Shown one piece after another: positions 46,890 through 59,500 of a stretch of 64,000 nt of DNA. The position numbers and the translations under genes were made by a program. Every line of letters starts with the position of its first letter. Position 1 is the first letter of the stretch. The notes beneath the pieces are model-generated. The model did no database searches. It saw only the letters and a list, made by a program, of their open reading frames with translations, and was not told the DNA's origin. The DNA is from Ctena decussata (lineage: Eukaryota > Mollusca > Bivalvia > Lucinida > Lucinidae), in NCBI GenBank assembly GCA_963989385.1, contig OZ022510.1:36337448-36401447 (forward strand). Reading direction: 5' to 3'.

Positions 46890-47128
46890 GCCTTCTGAAA
46901 GGGTACGTGTGTGTTGGGGGAGGGGGGGGAGGGGCGGGGGCGTCGTCCTGGACAAAATTCTTTAGAAGGGCGAGTGGTCTCAGAATGTGGGGCGCGTTGT
47001 CTTGGGGGAAGTTGTCTGGGGGAGTTGTCTCAGAAAGTGGGGCGAGTTGTAACCTGAAGGAGGGGCGACTTGTCTTGGGGCGAGATTTTTGTGGGGCGAG
47101 TTGTCTTGGGGCGAGTTGTCCGTAATTC
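46890..47128 (+). repeat. G-rich minisatellite (GGGGCGAGTTGTC)
   Basis: Repeated GGGGCGAGTTGTCT with strong G excess on the + strand, preceded by GGGGGAGGGGGGGGAGGGG. An inverted, C-rich counterpart (AAGACAACTCGCCCC, AACACAACTCGTCCCC) is at 45885-45970. Confidence 0.7.
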
Positions 47129-47993
47129 GACTAAAGCATGTAGGTTTCACTTTAAATATTTATTATCATTCCGCTTGCTCTTTCTTGTTCCACTTTTAAA
47201 AAACAGCCGGTCAATCACTCAATGTTTTTCGTTTGTCAAACTTTGTGGTTTACTCGAGTACCAGTGTGTTTGTTTTGCTTTCTCTCGTTCGTTCTCGGCG
47301 TGCAGACTAAATTCAGAAGCCAAAAAAATCACAGGCAGACAGACTTACGCAAAATCTTAATAAATGCACAGTATGCTAAATGATTACAAACTTTACTGTA
47401 CCATAAATGAAGAAACAGTTGGTCTCCTCAACTGGCTCAAGTGGATCCAGCAGAAAAATGTCCGTGTGTTGACAAACGCACGTGCTGTAAAAATGACCAA
47501 CTTCATTATCGATTTTCAACGTAAATAGACTTTCTCCTGTAGAAATACCTCGCTGAAAGACGGTCGAATGTGTGAACTACGGTTCAGTTATAATGGCATC
47601 TAATTTGGTTTTTGGGACAATTTTCTTTGCAAAATAACTTTGGGGTACTGTCTTAGGGTTTTAATTTTCTGAAAAACGGTTGTCAAATTGTGATCGTTGT
47701 TTTGGGTGTGCAAACTGCATTGAGGTACCGATATGCATCTGATTTCAATAATAAAACATAAAATTTCATTGTGATCTGGTCCGTCAGAAAACCACAACTG
47801 CATATCTTTTCAAATGAGCATTATTTTGGGCTGTTTCTAACAAAAATTTCCCGCCATTTTTCTCCGGCGAAAAAAGGGATTACTTTTTTGTGCGTAGACG
47901 ACCATTCAGAAAATGAATTACTCAAATGTGATGAGTCTGCGTTCCCACTGTACTGTTGAAGGGAACTATATGAATTGGTTCCTTCTGTTCGAT

Positions 47994-48350
47994 GTTTTCA
48001 TCAGATTTTCACGAAACTTTCAGAATATTGTTGTCACAATATGATTGGATCATGCTATATTGGGGGTCATTTAAGTTTCTGATAGAGTTATTGCCCTTTA
48101 TCTGTAAGTTTGGCCAGATATTGTGGCCTCAACTTCTCCTTCAGTTTTCAACTGATTTTCATCAAACTTAAAGGATATATCACCCTCTGACATTGATCAG
48201 ATTTTGATTGAGTCATAATTGGTTCATTTCTGCCAGAGTTATGGCCCTTTATAAGTCTGGTCAAATCTTGTGGCCATCTTTCTTCGTTCAGTATTCAACC
48301 AGTTTTTGATCAAACTTTCAGGATATTGTTTATTCAACCAGTTTTGATCA
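47994..48350 (+). repeat. Diverged tandem repeat, unit about 125 bp
   Basis: Three weak copies of TTTCATCAGATTTTCACRAAACTT..AGAGTTATGGCCCTTTAT-like sequence (words shown in part). Such repeats occur widely in molluscan DNA. Confidence 0.55.
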
Positions 48351-49040
48351 AGGAAGTGTCTCCTGCCAGCCGGCTGTCACTAGACCTAAAAGTCGTCTGC
48401 CAGCCGGCTACTAGAATACTGATAAAGAAATGATATTTTGCATGGCATGAAGACAAGACAACTATATTTTATTGTATTGAACATTAAACAGATAGACATT
48501 TGCTTTCACTTTGATCAATTTTGAAGTTAATTGTGGTAATAGCATGAAACTATTAGAAAACCATCAAGCAAATCAGGTGTAAATTTTTGTTTTCTTTTGT
48601 TCTCTTTATCCCTATTTTTATTGTCTGGAAGTCATTTAATCATTAACCAAAGAATACATTTACATCATATATAGTTAAACATGTAATACATGTACTTTGA
48701 AAGAAAACATTTTACACAAAATTTAATACTGGTTTTCTGATCAAGGTCTACGCGATTATACGGTAGCGTTGAATTGCAATTACCTGCACGTTTATGGGTC
48801 TAGCACGTTTTCTCTTTGATGTAAAGATCAAAGACGCCGCTGCGAGTATATACGCGTGCCGTACGCAGTGTCATACCATGAGACAGGTACCTCAGTACAC
48901 ATACCGATAACTAACGATCCTATTAGCCAGCGCAGCTAAGCAGTCAGACCAGTCTTTCTTGTTCGCATCTAACATGAATAATAATGAACATCGACCGAGC
49001 GACAACCGAGTTCTTCGGTGGAAGCGTGTCATTATACGGT

Positions 49041-49328
49041 CCGTAAGTCACCGTATTTCCGACGCGGCCCTTTGGCGCCAATGAAAGGGAATATTATGCA
49101 ATAGCAGACAGTGCAACGGCCAATCTTCAGAGGACTTGCGTATTGTTCACAAACAAACAGGAATGACTCTTATTAGACTGCGTTCCGTAAGTCACCGTAT
49201 TTCCGATGCGGCCCATTTGGCGGCAATGAAAGGGAATATTATGCAATAGCAGACAGTGCAAGGGCGAGTCTTCAGAGGACTTGCGTATTGTTCACAAACA
49301 AACAGGAATGACTCTGATTAGACTGCGC
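49041..49328 (+). repeat. 144-bp tandem duplication
   Basis: Units start at 49041 and 49185 with CCGTAAGTCACCGTATTTCC and differ by only a few bases. Recent event in unassigned intergenic DNA. Confidence 0.9.
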
Positions 49329-51386
49329 AAATGTTCAGGCTTCCTTTCGAAGAACAAAAAGTTCACTACAGTATGGGAGAGAGAGAGGGACGTGTAAGGG
49401 TGGGGGGGGGGGAGGTAAAAATAACCATGCATAAAGATTCCTAAAAACTTCGGACTTCCAAAAAATTATCTCAATACGTCCAAATCTGACACCATGGAAG
49501 TCTGGACTTCCAAATTTTGAAAGTAAGTGGAAGCCCTGATTAACTTCCAAATTGTCATTCTGGTCATTCTGTCTCTTTATCACATAGTGTCAACACCTGG
49601 GTCCACTGATTGGTTGAACAAATTATCACACCTTTACCTGTACAGGTAACATATGCTAAATATGCTAATGCTGGGAACCAGATCCCCCCAACACACACAC
49701 CCAGCAGAAAGTCCTGTCTCAAAACTTTAGGATATTGTTATCACCTTTTTAGGTGATCATGATGATCGAATTTTATTGGTGGGGTGGGGATGGGGAGTCG
49801 GTGGAAGAGGGGAGGACAGATTCTTATGGCCCTCACCTGAAATTGAACCCAACATTGATCATATGATCAGGTGATTGCCATCAGAATAAAGACCAGTGAT
49901 CAGTACTCAACTTGTAACCAGTCAGATATTCTGATTATTGACTTGTCCATAAGTCGGGACATTGGGCCATTTATACTCAAAACTTTTTTTTACAAAAATC
50001 AAATCAGAAGCATGTGAAAACACACACCTCTGATATGGGGTGTAAATGAGCACTTTACATTGCTTTGTGGTCTCTGTGGAAAGCAAATCTGTCATTATCA
50101 TTTTACCGGTACCTCCCTTTTCTAATCTATAGGGGTCAACTCTTAAAGAAATGAATTTGCATCCTTAGAACAGTAGGAGCAAATTCTTCCCTTTAAGAGT
50201 GGATCTCAGAAGGGCTTCATTATCCAGTGAAGCAAACAAGAAGTCACAAAAGTTATTTCTCATTGAGAAAATGGTGAATAACATGAACCATATTAATCCT
50301 TATAAACACCCCTGCTCTATTGAAAATGCCCACTGCCTCTTTTCTGAAAATAATGTGGTATTAACTTGCATGAATTCCTGTTTGATTATCTGGACAAGGT
50401 AGCTTTGAAATGAAGTCTACCCTTAAAGGAAAGAATTTCACCTAGGGAGGCAAATTCTTACCTTTAAGGGTTGATTCCTCTGAACAGGGAGGCCAGAAGA
50501 GAAAAACAGTGGATTATTTCATTTACTTGTACAGTACAGATCTATCTCCTGCAGTGACCTTTCCATGGAGGTCACAGACTTACAATTGCTGTGTTAAGTG
50601 TTTGTTAAATTTTTTGTGAAGTTTTGGTTAACTTTTTATGAAGAAGGTTTATAATTTTCACAATGCCTTAAGGTGGAAATAGTTTATACTTGGACTGATG
50701 ATAGATGCTGCTACAGTTTTACTCAATGCCAACATCGCCTTCCTTCTTGTCCTTGAAGGTCAGATCACATTCTTAGAACTTTGTGTTCATGCTGGGCAAG
50801 CACCAGGTCAGGAGAGCTATGCTGCATGGTGACAGCTCTTGGTTAAAAATGGCTGACAAACATGGCAGTGTACCTGTACACTTTAAGCTTGTGTTGCCAT
50901 GGAAATCATAATCAATTGTTATAATATTTGCCTTTGTGTAATATACAGCATACTGAAGCTCCCAGACACAACAAATTATGATATGCTTATTGAATCTTTT
51001 ATGAATTTTGTCAGTCATTTATCATTTGTTATTATTGACTATTAATGACTGAAAAAAATGTTGATTGTCAACCATATCATCAGTGCAGATTATATCAGTT
51101 TCTCATTCAACATTTTCTCATTCAACATCTTAAACTAATACAACTACCCGGTTGCTCAAGTTACGGCTGAAAGATATATCTGATAATATCTCACTTTGTT
51201 AATTTTTTGTTTGATAACTTTATTATATTATAGACATGCATTTTGTCTAACATATGTTTTTCAAATTTTATTAGAAGCACCTCTATGAGGTGATTCTAAT
51301 GAAAATTCCACAACATACATTTTGTGTGACTGGAGAAAAAAATAAAGATTTTGAACCCCAAATTTTGGGCTTATATGTTGCTCTTT
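49329..51386. other. Intergenic DNA with dispersed repeat M fragments
   Basis: Two copies of repeat M (50100-50270, 50410-50500) and nothing else that I can support. Confidence 0.4.
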
Positions 51387-51452
51387 GGTTATCCCCTCGG
51401 GGATAACCATATTAAGATAGGAATTCGTACTCGATTTGTACGCCGTTTCCTT

Positions 51453-51860
51453 TTGCTAAAATACAGGTCCCACTATTTCCCGGTACTTCTACATTTGGCA
51501 CACCCTGCTATAGGGTTCTCGCCAGCATCGCTAATGCATGATCTTTATAGCTTATATCTTAAAACACTTTAGCTCACCCTATACAAACAGTTACCAGAAA
51601 GTTCAGTTATCACATAACAGTACAGATCAATAACAAGTTCTGCTTGATTAACGCTAAATACAGGTTCCACTATTTACCGGTATTTGCTCCCATAGTTTGG
51701 CGCACCCAGCAGCAGGGTCCCTTCCAGCATTGCTAAGACATGAGCAGTAAAAACACTTCATCTCGCCTAATACAAGAATCTCCACTAATACAAGCACTTT
51801 CCAGAGAGTACAGTCCACTTACGAAGAGCATTACTAAACAGCACAGGTCATCTAACAAAA
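51453..51860 (+). repeat. About 205-bp tandem duplication, diverged
   Basis: Units start near 51453 and 51652 with GCTAAAATACAGGTCCCACT / GCTAAATACAGGTTCCACT and share CCAGCAT(C/T)GCTAA. A perfect palindrome GGTTATCCCCTCGGGGATAA CC precedes them at 51387-51408. Confidence 0.7.
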
Positions 51861-52289
51861 GTTAATGGCACTGAAGCTCGCCTGAGACAAGCAATCACTA
51901 GACAAAAAGAAAAAGCTGTCAAACTCGCCACTTACTAACAGCTTCAACAAATCTAAGAATACAATAAAATTAACTTGTATTGCTGCCAATTTTCTGCTCT
52001 ACCACTTGCGTCCTATAAATTAATTTGCTAAGGGATAACCTCTCAAGCTTTTTCAAAAGCTAAACTTGTATGGAATTTCATTGCATTTTTAACGTTCCTG
52101 GATACCAGTTTCAATAAGGAAGTGTTGAATTACAGTATATGTAGATGACATCATTCAGTCTAATACAGGTTAATATCCAATCAGGGATTTTTCTCAGGTT
52201 TGATTTTAAGGTTTGTTTCTTTGTTTAACCACATTTTGTTTTTCCCATATTTCTTTGGCTATATGACGTAGAATATTTCCTTCCAAAAC

Positions 52290-52382
52290 AATCTCAAAAA
52301 TCTAGCTCTGTCTTATGTGACGGATCTAGATTTTTGGGATTGTTCTGTAAGACAGATCTAGATTTTTGGAACTGATTTTGAA
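52290..52382. repeat. Hairpin K, copy 1
   Basis: CCAAAACAATCTCAAAAATC TAG and complement with an additional half unit; related to 61665-61735. Confidence 0.65.
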
Positions 52383-52460
52383 GGTAAAAATCCATTTTAT
52401 AGCAAAATTTTATTATTTGGGGTTATTCATGAGACAGAAAACACAGTTTCATGAAATATG

Positions 52461-52695
52461 TGAGCCGTTACAAAAGTAACTAAGTAGCATGTGCACCCAG
52501 CAAAGAGTCAGATCAACAAGGGCAATCGCCAAATCTGATTAGAGTCTTGGCTGTGCACATTAAGGGTAGCTAATGGTCAAAGCTTACTCAATGCAGACAG
52601 CAAAGACTCGGATCAGACAGGGCGGATGCATGTGCTGATATGAGTTTTTGCAAGGTGCACATGCCACTTTGTTGGTTTTGTCAGGTCGTGGCTCA
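52461..52695. mobile_element. MITE family A, copy 5 (diverged)
   Basis: Same layout but many substitutions; the left arm reads TGAGCCGTTACAAAAGTAAC and has lost part of the stem. The oldest-looking member here. Confidence 0.75.
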
Positions 52696-53789
52696 TGTAA
52701 TACCTGTTTAACAGGAATGACATGAAAAAGTAGCTTACCATATTAATCTTAATTAATGCCCCTGTTCTAATAAATGCCCCCTGCCTCTTTTCTGAAAATT
52801 ATGCTGTATCCACTTACATGAATTCCTGTTTGCTCCTCTGGATAAAGTACCTGTTTGAAATGGAGTCTACTCTTAAAGGAAAGAATTTGCTCCTAGTGCA
52901 AATTCAAGGAAAGAATTTGCTCCTAGAGCAAATTCTTTTAAGAGTTGACCCCTATTGAGAAGGGAGGGAAAATAGTAGAGTTGCTTCCCTTGAAAGTATA
53001 CCCATCAGCCTTATATTGCTTATCATGGATATTTACTACACTTTAGGCTCTAAATAATGCCCCCTTTCGCAAAATACAACACCCCGGGAGTTTTAATGGT
53101 ATTACATGTAGTATGGTGTGTCATGAGCTAAAGAAGTAAAGAAGACTGATAGAACTGCACATTTTTGCAGTCTGACATGTAATTTCCCTTTTAGAACTTA
53201 AGGAAGACATGCAGTCTGATCTGTGTTTCAATTTTGCATAACAATGTATGAACCGTCAGTCCTGAATTAAAGATAAAAGGCTCTGTTCAAAACCTCACCA
53301 TTATCTGAATCTCATTGATAAAATCAAGACTTGGTTTGAAAGTTTGAATATCACTGATAAAATCAAGACTTGGTTTAAAAGTTTTGAAATGAAACTTCGT
53401 GAAATTCAGCTGTGATAATTTAAAGAGCTCAGAATGTCCTTTCATATAGTTTACCATTGGATTTGTGCTAAAATGAAGCAGGAATAGCTAAGCATGTATA
53501 CTGAGCCCTTCTCCTGCTGAATTTATAGTTCACCTGACCCTAATATAGGGGTACCCATACCTAGGAAGCCATAAATTCCACAAACTTTCACCAAACTTGT
53601 TGATATTTTCTCCCAGTTATGATAAGGTGTAAGTTAATTGCCATGTTTTAGGAGTAGGAAGGTAACATGATGTCCAAATATGGAGGTCACGTGATTAACC
53701 AGTAACTGTTAAAGACACTTAAAAAGAAAAAAGAAATTCAAGATATAAGCCCTTAGTGTATGCCGTGAGGATAAAAGCGATTGCTTGAT

Positions 53790-54110
53790 TGAGGCTGGTG
53801 TTATTGCTGAACATTTATCAGCAGAAAAAGTATAGTTGGATCAAGTCTGGTTGCAGAAAGTCGGGATCAGCCAAGTAAGGGTGTTCCTGAGAAATCTGAT
53901 ATTGGAAAAATCATAAATTATTGATGTATTTTCGGTGTTTAAACATGTACAGCACCAGTGATGTGGGTAAAAACTTGCTCTGTTAGCAGACTCCCTCCTG
54001 TGTAGGGCAACCTCCACACTTTTGAGGTGTACTTGAGTGCCTGACAGGCTTTCAAAGTGACCTACCCCTCAAAATGACTGTTGCAGGTGTCAGCAAGAGA
54101 AGGGTTATCA
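53790..54110 (+). repeat. Dispersed repeat I, copy 2
   Basis: Same blocks as 11735-12030, about 70-75% similar by eye, followed directly by the foldback at 54112. Confidence 0.65.
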
Positions 54111-54111
54111 T

Positions 54112-54297
54112 AACCATTCAGTTTATGCTAAAATGAAGCAGGAATAGCTAAAGCGCATGTAAAATTTATCATGAAATGGCATATAAATTATAATGTGCAT
54201 TTTGCTAATTAATCAATGAAAATATTTGTTACGATTAATCATTAAATATACATGCTTTAGCTATTCCTGCTTCAGTTTAGCATAAATTGAATTCTAA
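54112..54297. repeat. Foldback J
   Basis: Arms TTTATGCTAAAATGAAGCAG GAATAGCTAAAG and complement around about 110 AT-rich bp. A partial single arm is at 53467-53500. Confidence 0.8.
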
Positions 54298-54481
54298 GTG
54301 ATATGAAAGGCCCTTTTGAGCTCTTTAAATTGTCACACAGCAAATAGAAAAAATACTGGATGTTAAAATGGAGGAAACTTTGATATTGTCATGATGCTGA
54401 TCATAGAACATGACTTAATACCATATTTATCCTTTTAACCACCGCAGGGACATTGCAGTTTATGAAACGGAAGTGTGTGTG

Positions 54482-54522
54482 TGGGGGGGGGGGGGGGGGG
54501 GGGGGGGGGGAGGGGGGGGGTA
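54482..54522 (+). repeat. Poly-G tract
   Basis: About 28 G, one A, then more G. Followed by a 2x direct repeat (TTAGGGCCTRAAGTGCAGTAAA) at about 54530 and 54590. Confidence 0.9.
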
Positions 54523-55468
54523 GGTAAGTTAGGGCCTAAAGTGCAGTAAATATCAACTACTGGTATTTGGTGGAGGGGAGGGGGTACATTAGGGCCTGAA
54601 GTGCAGTAAATCAACTACTAACAAACACCTCTAATAAAGGGTTTAAGGTGAATGGGTATACTTACAGGGGAAGCAACTCTACTAATTTTGCCTCCCTTCT
54701 CAGTAGGGAGTAGGGGTCAACTCTTAAAGAAAGAATTTTGCTCCTAGAGCTACATCATCCAATGAAGCAAATAAGAATTCATACAAGTTAATATAACATT
54801 ATTTTTGGAAAAGAGGCAGGGGGCATTTATTAGAGCAGGGTTGTTTATTAGGATTAATATGGTACAAGGACACAATTATGAGTCTTACTGCAAAATATCT
54901 AAAACTCATATTTCTTATGGCCAATGGTCAACTAATGCAAGTGGGACAGGGCATATTTGTTTTGTAAATTATAGTGGTGCATCAAACGGACAGCCTTTGG
55001 GTTGTAAAAATTAACAAAACTTTAAAACAAAAAGATTTATGATCTGCTTGTTATGTGCAACACCCAGTGTCTTTATTTGAAAAGAATAAAAAGAATATAG
55101 GACAACAACATATCTGAGTGTTTTATGGTTACTTGATCAATAATAAAACTCGGAAGGATATAAAAATGTGTGTATAATAATAATAAGGTGCATTGGATAT
55201 TAATATCAGTGGTACCAGTCAGAGTCCTATATAATATTGGGTTTTAACAGTTAAAGTGCCAGAAAGGAAGATAGTTGAATTTGCAAATATCACAGATTTA
55301 GATGAGGCGGTTAATATGAGACACTTCTTCTGGATCCACATTGTTTGCCCTCTAGTCTCTGAATTCTCAATATGGTATAGGTTGGATGAAACATTTTTTT
55401 TTTTTAAGTTTCGCCGACGTAAATGAAAACAGCAAAGTTGCCTCCCCTGAAAGTCTGTCTATTCACCT

Positions 55469-55576
55469 CCCAGCGGGCATATGACGTCGAAATGACGTCA
55501 CACTGACATCGATGCGACGTCATTACGTCGCATCGACGTCAGTACGACGTCGTTTCAACGTCATGTGCCTGCTGGG
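55469..55576. mobile_element. Short inverted-repeat element E, copy 2
   Basis: 108 bp, ends CCCAGCGGGCATATGACGTC and complement of CCCAGCAGGCACATGACGT; one more GACGTC block than the 26748 copy, so copies vary by internal repeat number. Confidence 0.8.
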
Positions 55577-55671
55577 CTTAATGCTTCAGACAAAACTAGT
55601 AATTAGCCAAGTAAGAGACCCAGATAGAGGCAGTTCTGATGAAAGCATCTCTCAGGAGGGACAAAAAGTTC

Positions 55672-55858
55672 CAGTGCTGGTAACAGGGATAATTAAGGGA
55701 TAATTTTCCATATCTCTCCATTAAAACATAAGTTGTGACCCCTCATTAGAACCGTTGTATAGAGGCGGTTCTAATGAGGGGTCACAACATGTTTTTGTTG
55801 AGAAATAAGAATTCTATCTCAGAATTATCCTAAAACCCTTTGTTATTTGTAGCTCTGA
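55672..55858. mobile_element. Foldback family B, copy 3
   Basis: Same core hairpin (TTGTGACCCCTCATTAGAAC) with a less perfect centre; the outer arms are decayed. Located about 650 bp upstream of the DISP3-like first coding exon. Confidence 0.8.
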
Positions 55859-56472
55859 GTCAACTCATTATTTTTTTTAGAAACGGAATTATTATCAGAA
55901 GCTAGCCTTGTTTGGAACTCTTGTAAATTAATTGATTGACATCAAAGTCATGAAAAAGAAACTAAAGGCATATGCATAGTGTGAATATGCAAATCACCCT
56001 GGGTATCTGCACAAATGGGCCAACCTTAAAAAATTCTCTGTTTGCTGCCCCCCAATCGAGCCACTCCATTTGCCCCCTACCCAAAAAATTTTATTGGCAT
56101 TCTCGAAGCAGATTTTGTCGTCTGCTTTTTGGTACTGAAAGAGTTAAGGATTATGAGCAGAAAAGAGAGTCCTATCTTCTTTAAATTCAAACATAAAAAA
56201 TCTTATCTCTTAATTGCCATCAAAAACAAAATTATTTACCTACCGACCAACTCAATCTTGAATCTGTGGGTTGGGTGACAGCAAACAAATCTTTTATTAA
56301 TAATAGCCTTGATTAGTCTCCACTTTTAACTGGTCTGATACACTTGGAGTCATAGATTGTATATGCAAAAAGGAACAGCTCTGACCAGACTGTGTGGATG
56401 TGCAGGCTGATCTGAGTCTTCCCTTTTAGCACATGCTGTAAGGTACATGTACACCCCTTCATGCAATGCCAA

Positions 56473-56512
56473 TCAATTGTTTTTCTGTTTTCAGTACAAG
56501 TGAAGTGCAATG
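56473..56512 (+). other. Splice acceptor, in-frame stop and start codon of the DISP3-like gene
   Basis: A pyrimidine-rich tract ending in tttcag at 56494 looks like an acceptor, so the first coding exon probably begins at 56495 with 15 bases of 5' UTR, and a non-coding first exon lies upstream. TGA at 56501-56503 is in frame three codons before ATG 56510, which therefore is the first possible start. I cannot place the promoter or the leader exon. Confidence 0.6.
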
Positions 56513-59500
56513 TCACGCATATTTCCTGTTGGCCACTATGAGTTGCTGGACGACCATTTTGAAGAGGAGAATGACCTTGACCCAGGAAACCATGACAACA
56601 CTTACACAGACACTCTAATCAGTGACAATGACGATGCTAGTCAAAGTTCCAGGAATGGAATATTGAGTGCAATCCAGCAAATCAGAATTCCCCGAATAAA
56701 TTTTGCATATATCAAATATGTTACAGGCTCTTTCAGCAGTAAGAAGAAAAGATATTTGGATGTGATTGTGTGCATTATTTCCATATTGGCTGTGCATTGT
56801 TTGTGTTTAGGTTTGGGATATTATACAGTCTTGGTCCACAAACCAGCACCTGTTATTGACAAATCGTACACTGCATTCAAAATTCCATATCATAAAGCAT
56901 CATTAAATAATGAGGCATTTCAAACAGCAAAGAAGAATCATACCCCATTTTCACATGCGCAGTTGCAGAATTTGCACCACCCAACAGAAGGTAGGCATTC
57001 CACTCGACGGTCAGTTCCAGATCGGTCTGAGATTATTGGCGGGAAGCCAGGAGGCTCATACGACAGAAATCATTTGATCCGGAAAAAACGTTCTTATTAT
57101 AATGGTGACTCAAGGGACAATTCTCTTGTTGAGATTCCGTTACAATATTATCCACAATGGAAAATGCAGGTGATATTTTTATCCGAAGACGGTGAGAATA
57201 TATTCACCAGAGAAAAATTACAAAAAGTACATGATGTGGAGAAAAAAATTATAAAGCATGAAAAGTTTTCAGATTTTTGTTTCAAAGATACACACCCGGT
57301 GGTAAAAAGTGATCCTGCGGTGAAAGCGGTGAATGGTTGTTCCCCTTTGAACTCTCTACTGACCTACTTTTTCCCATCTAGAGATGGAAATGGAAATGTT
57401 TTCTATGATGGGCTAGGGGAAAATATGGATAATATTGACAGTGCCCTAAAGTTGGCAATGACATCAACTAACTTTTACTACTATGTGGATGATAAAACAA
57501 ATAGTTCCAACAGGAAAAGCCAGTTGTTACGTACAGAGGTGCTGTTTGGAACTCCACTGAAAGGTAATGATGGATGGATGGATGGCTTGAGATTGTACAT
57601 CCTTTTCAACAGTATTTCAGTCATATTAGTGCCGACATGAGAAAACCAACAAAGTGGTTGTGCGCAAAGTGCAGACTCAAATCAGCCTTTGCATGTGTCC
57701 AGTCTGATCAGTCTCTTTCCTAAGTGCTAAAAGGACAGCTTAGGGTCTGAGCTACCTCCATTTGGCCAGCGAAGACTCTGATCAGACTGGGCGGATGCCC
57801 AGACTGATCTAAGTCTTCACTGGGCACACACGCCACTTGTTGGTTTTCTCGTGTCGTTGCTCATATAAGGACGATGGGAGGATGATAATGAAAAACTGTG
57901 TAAAGTGGAACTCTGTTTACATCTGAAATGATTTCCGTCACCAGAAGGAATTGAACTTAGGACCACTAGATTAGCAGGCCAGTGCTTAACCCACTAGACT
58001 ATTCAGGCTCCTCCACTTAAATGTAATTAATACATGTATATAGAAGAAGTTTGATAATCTAAAGAAACCAGTCATTTTTGTTTGATTTTTCAAGAGTTTG
58101 AATTGTCAGGGGTTAGAATAAGTGCATTTCCTATGATTGGAACTTATAATTTGAATTATCAAATTCTTTATATTATTAACTCTTTTTAAGGCAGAATACC
58201 TTTTTGAGGACTTATGCAGACAGTGCAGATCCGGTTCAGATGCCACAGAATGAGGTGTCTGATCAGGGTCTACACCGTTTGCTTACAGGAATTTCTATTC
58301 AAAATGCAATAAAAATGAAAACAACTACTAGGAACCCTTAAAACTAGAAATGGACTCATCAAACTGATAAAGAGGGACAGGTCAACTGGTCAAAAAAGTG
58401 TTAGAGTTTTAGTTATTGAAATTCTGCTGTATTTCAGTGCTCCAGATAAGAAGGGGTAACAGAGATAATTTAGGGATAATTATCTATATTTCTCTATTTA
58501 AACATATTTTGTGACCCATCATTAGAACCGTCTCATCGAGACGGTTCTAATGAGGGGTCACAACATATGTTTTCGTTGAGTAATAAAAAAAATTATCTTT
58601 GGATTATCCTCTTATCTGTAGCTCTGGTATTTATCCCATTCCATTCGGGATACCCCTATAGAGGTATCTGGGCAAACAGTTTGGATCCAGATCAGGCCCA
58701 ACAAACGTGGGGCCTGATCTGAGATCCAAACTGTTTGCTGCCTAGACATCATTTCTATAAGAGTAAGTTAGACAAATATTGTCAAAATATTCTTGATTTT
58801 TGATGCAGACAACAAATTTCAGCAGACGACAAAAAATACCCAGAATGCAATGGGTTATACACAAAATGATGAGGTTCATAGTGAAAAACCTCACGTTTTT
58901 TCAGAGCATGAGAGCAATAATTGCATAAAATTGGTGTCGTATATTAGAAAATGCTCCATAAAGAGGCCTGAAAAAAAATCATCTGTGTTCTCAATAAATT
59001 TACTGAAGTGTTAGAGAAAGAGTATGAAATCTGTACATGTACTTTTCAATTGTGGATGTTCCTATGTCCTGGGCTGCACACAGTGGATTTCGTCTTGCCC
59101 TGGCATATTAATGAACAGTGACAAAACTACTGTTGGTAATTTTATTTAAGAAATAGATCAGTTCTAGCAGTGAATTGTTTAAATAGTAATAGTCAGTTGT
59201 ATGAAAGATTATATCACGAGCACAGAGCATGAGTGATATGTCTATTAACAACTGACAGATATGTGTTCCAAAACAATGAATTGTTGCAGAATAAAACACA
59301 AAAGTTTTATGTTCCTTCAGTAGGCACACTGTATACTAAGTTGTGATAAAATACATTTCATGTTATTTCAGGATTTAAGTATCCCTACAAGGACCGAGAA
59401 GAACAATCAAAGAAATATAAGAAGTTCATTGTAACTTACATAGATCTGTTATCCAAAGCATCTGACAAGTAAGTGACCCTGTTCAACAACGTCATGCTGG

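Noticed and set aside
57868..58014. tRNA-Ser-like gene on the minus strand
   Set aside because: A and B boxes are present but the acceptor stem does not close and the sequence continues into a SINE body shared with 21561-21770.
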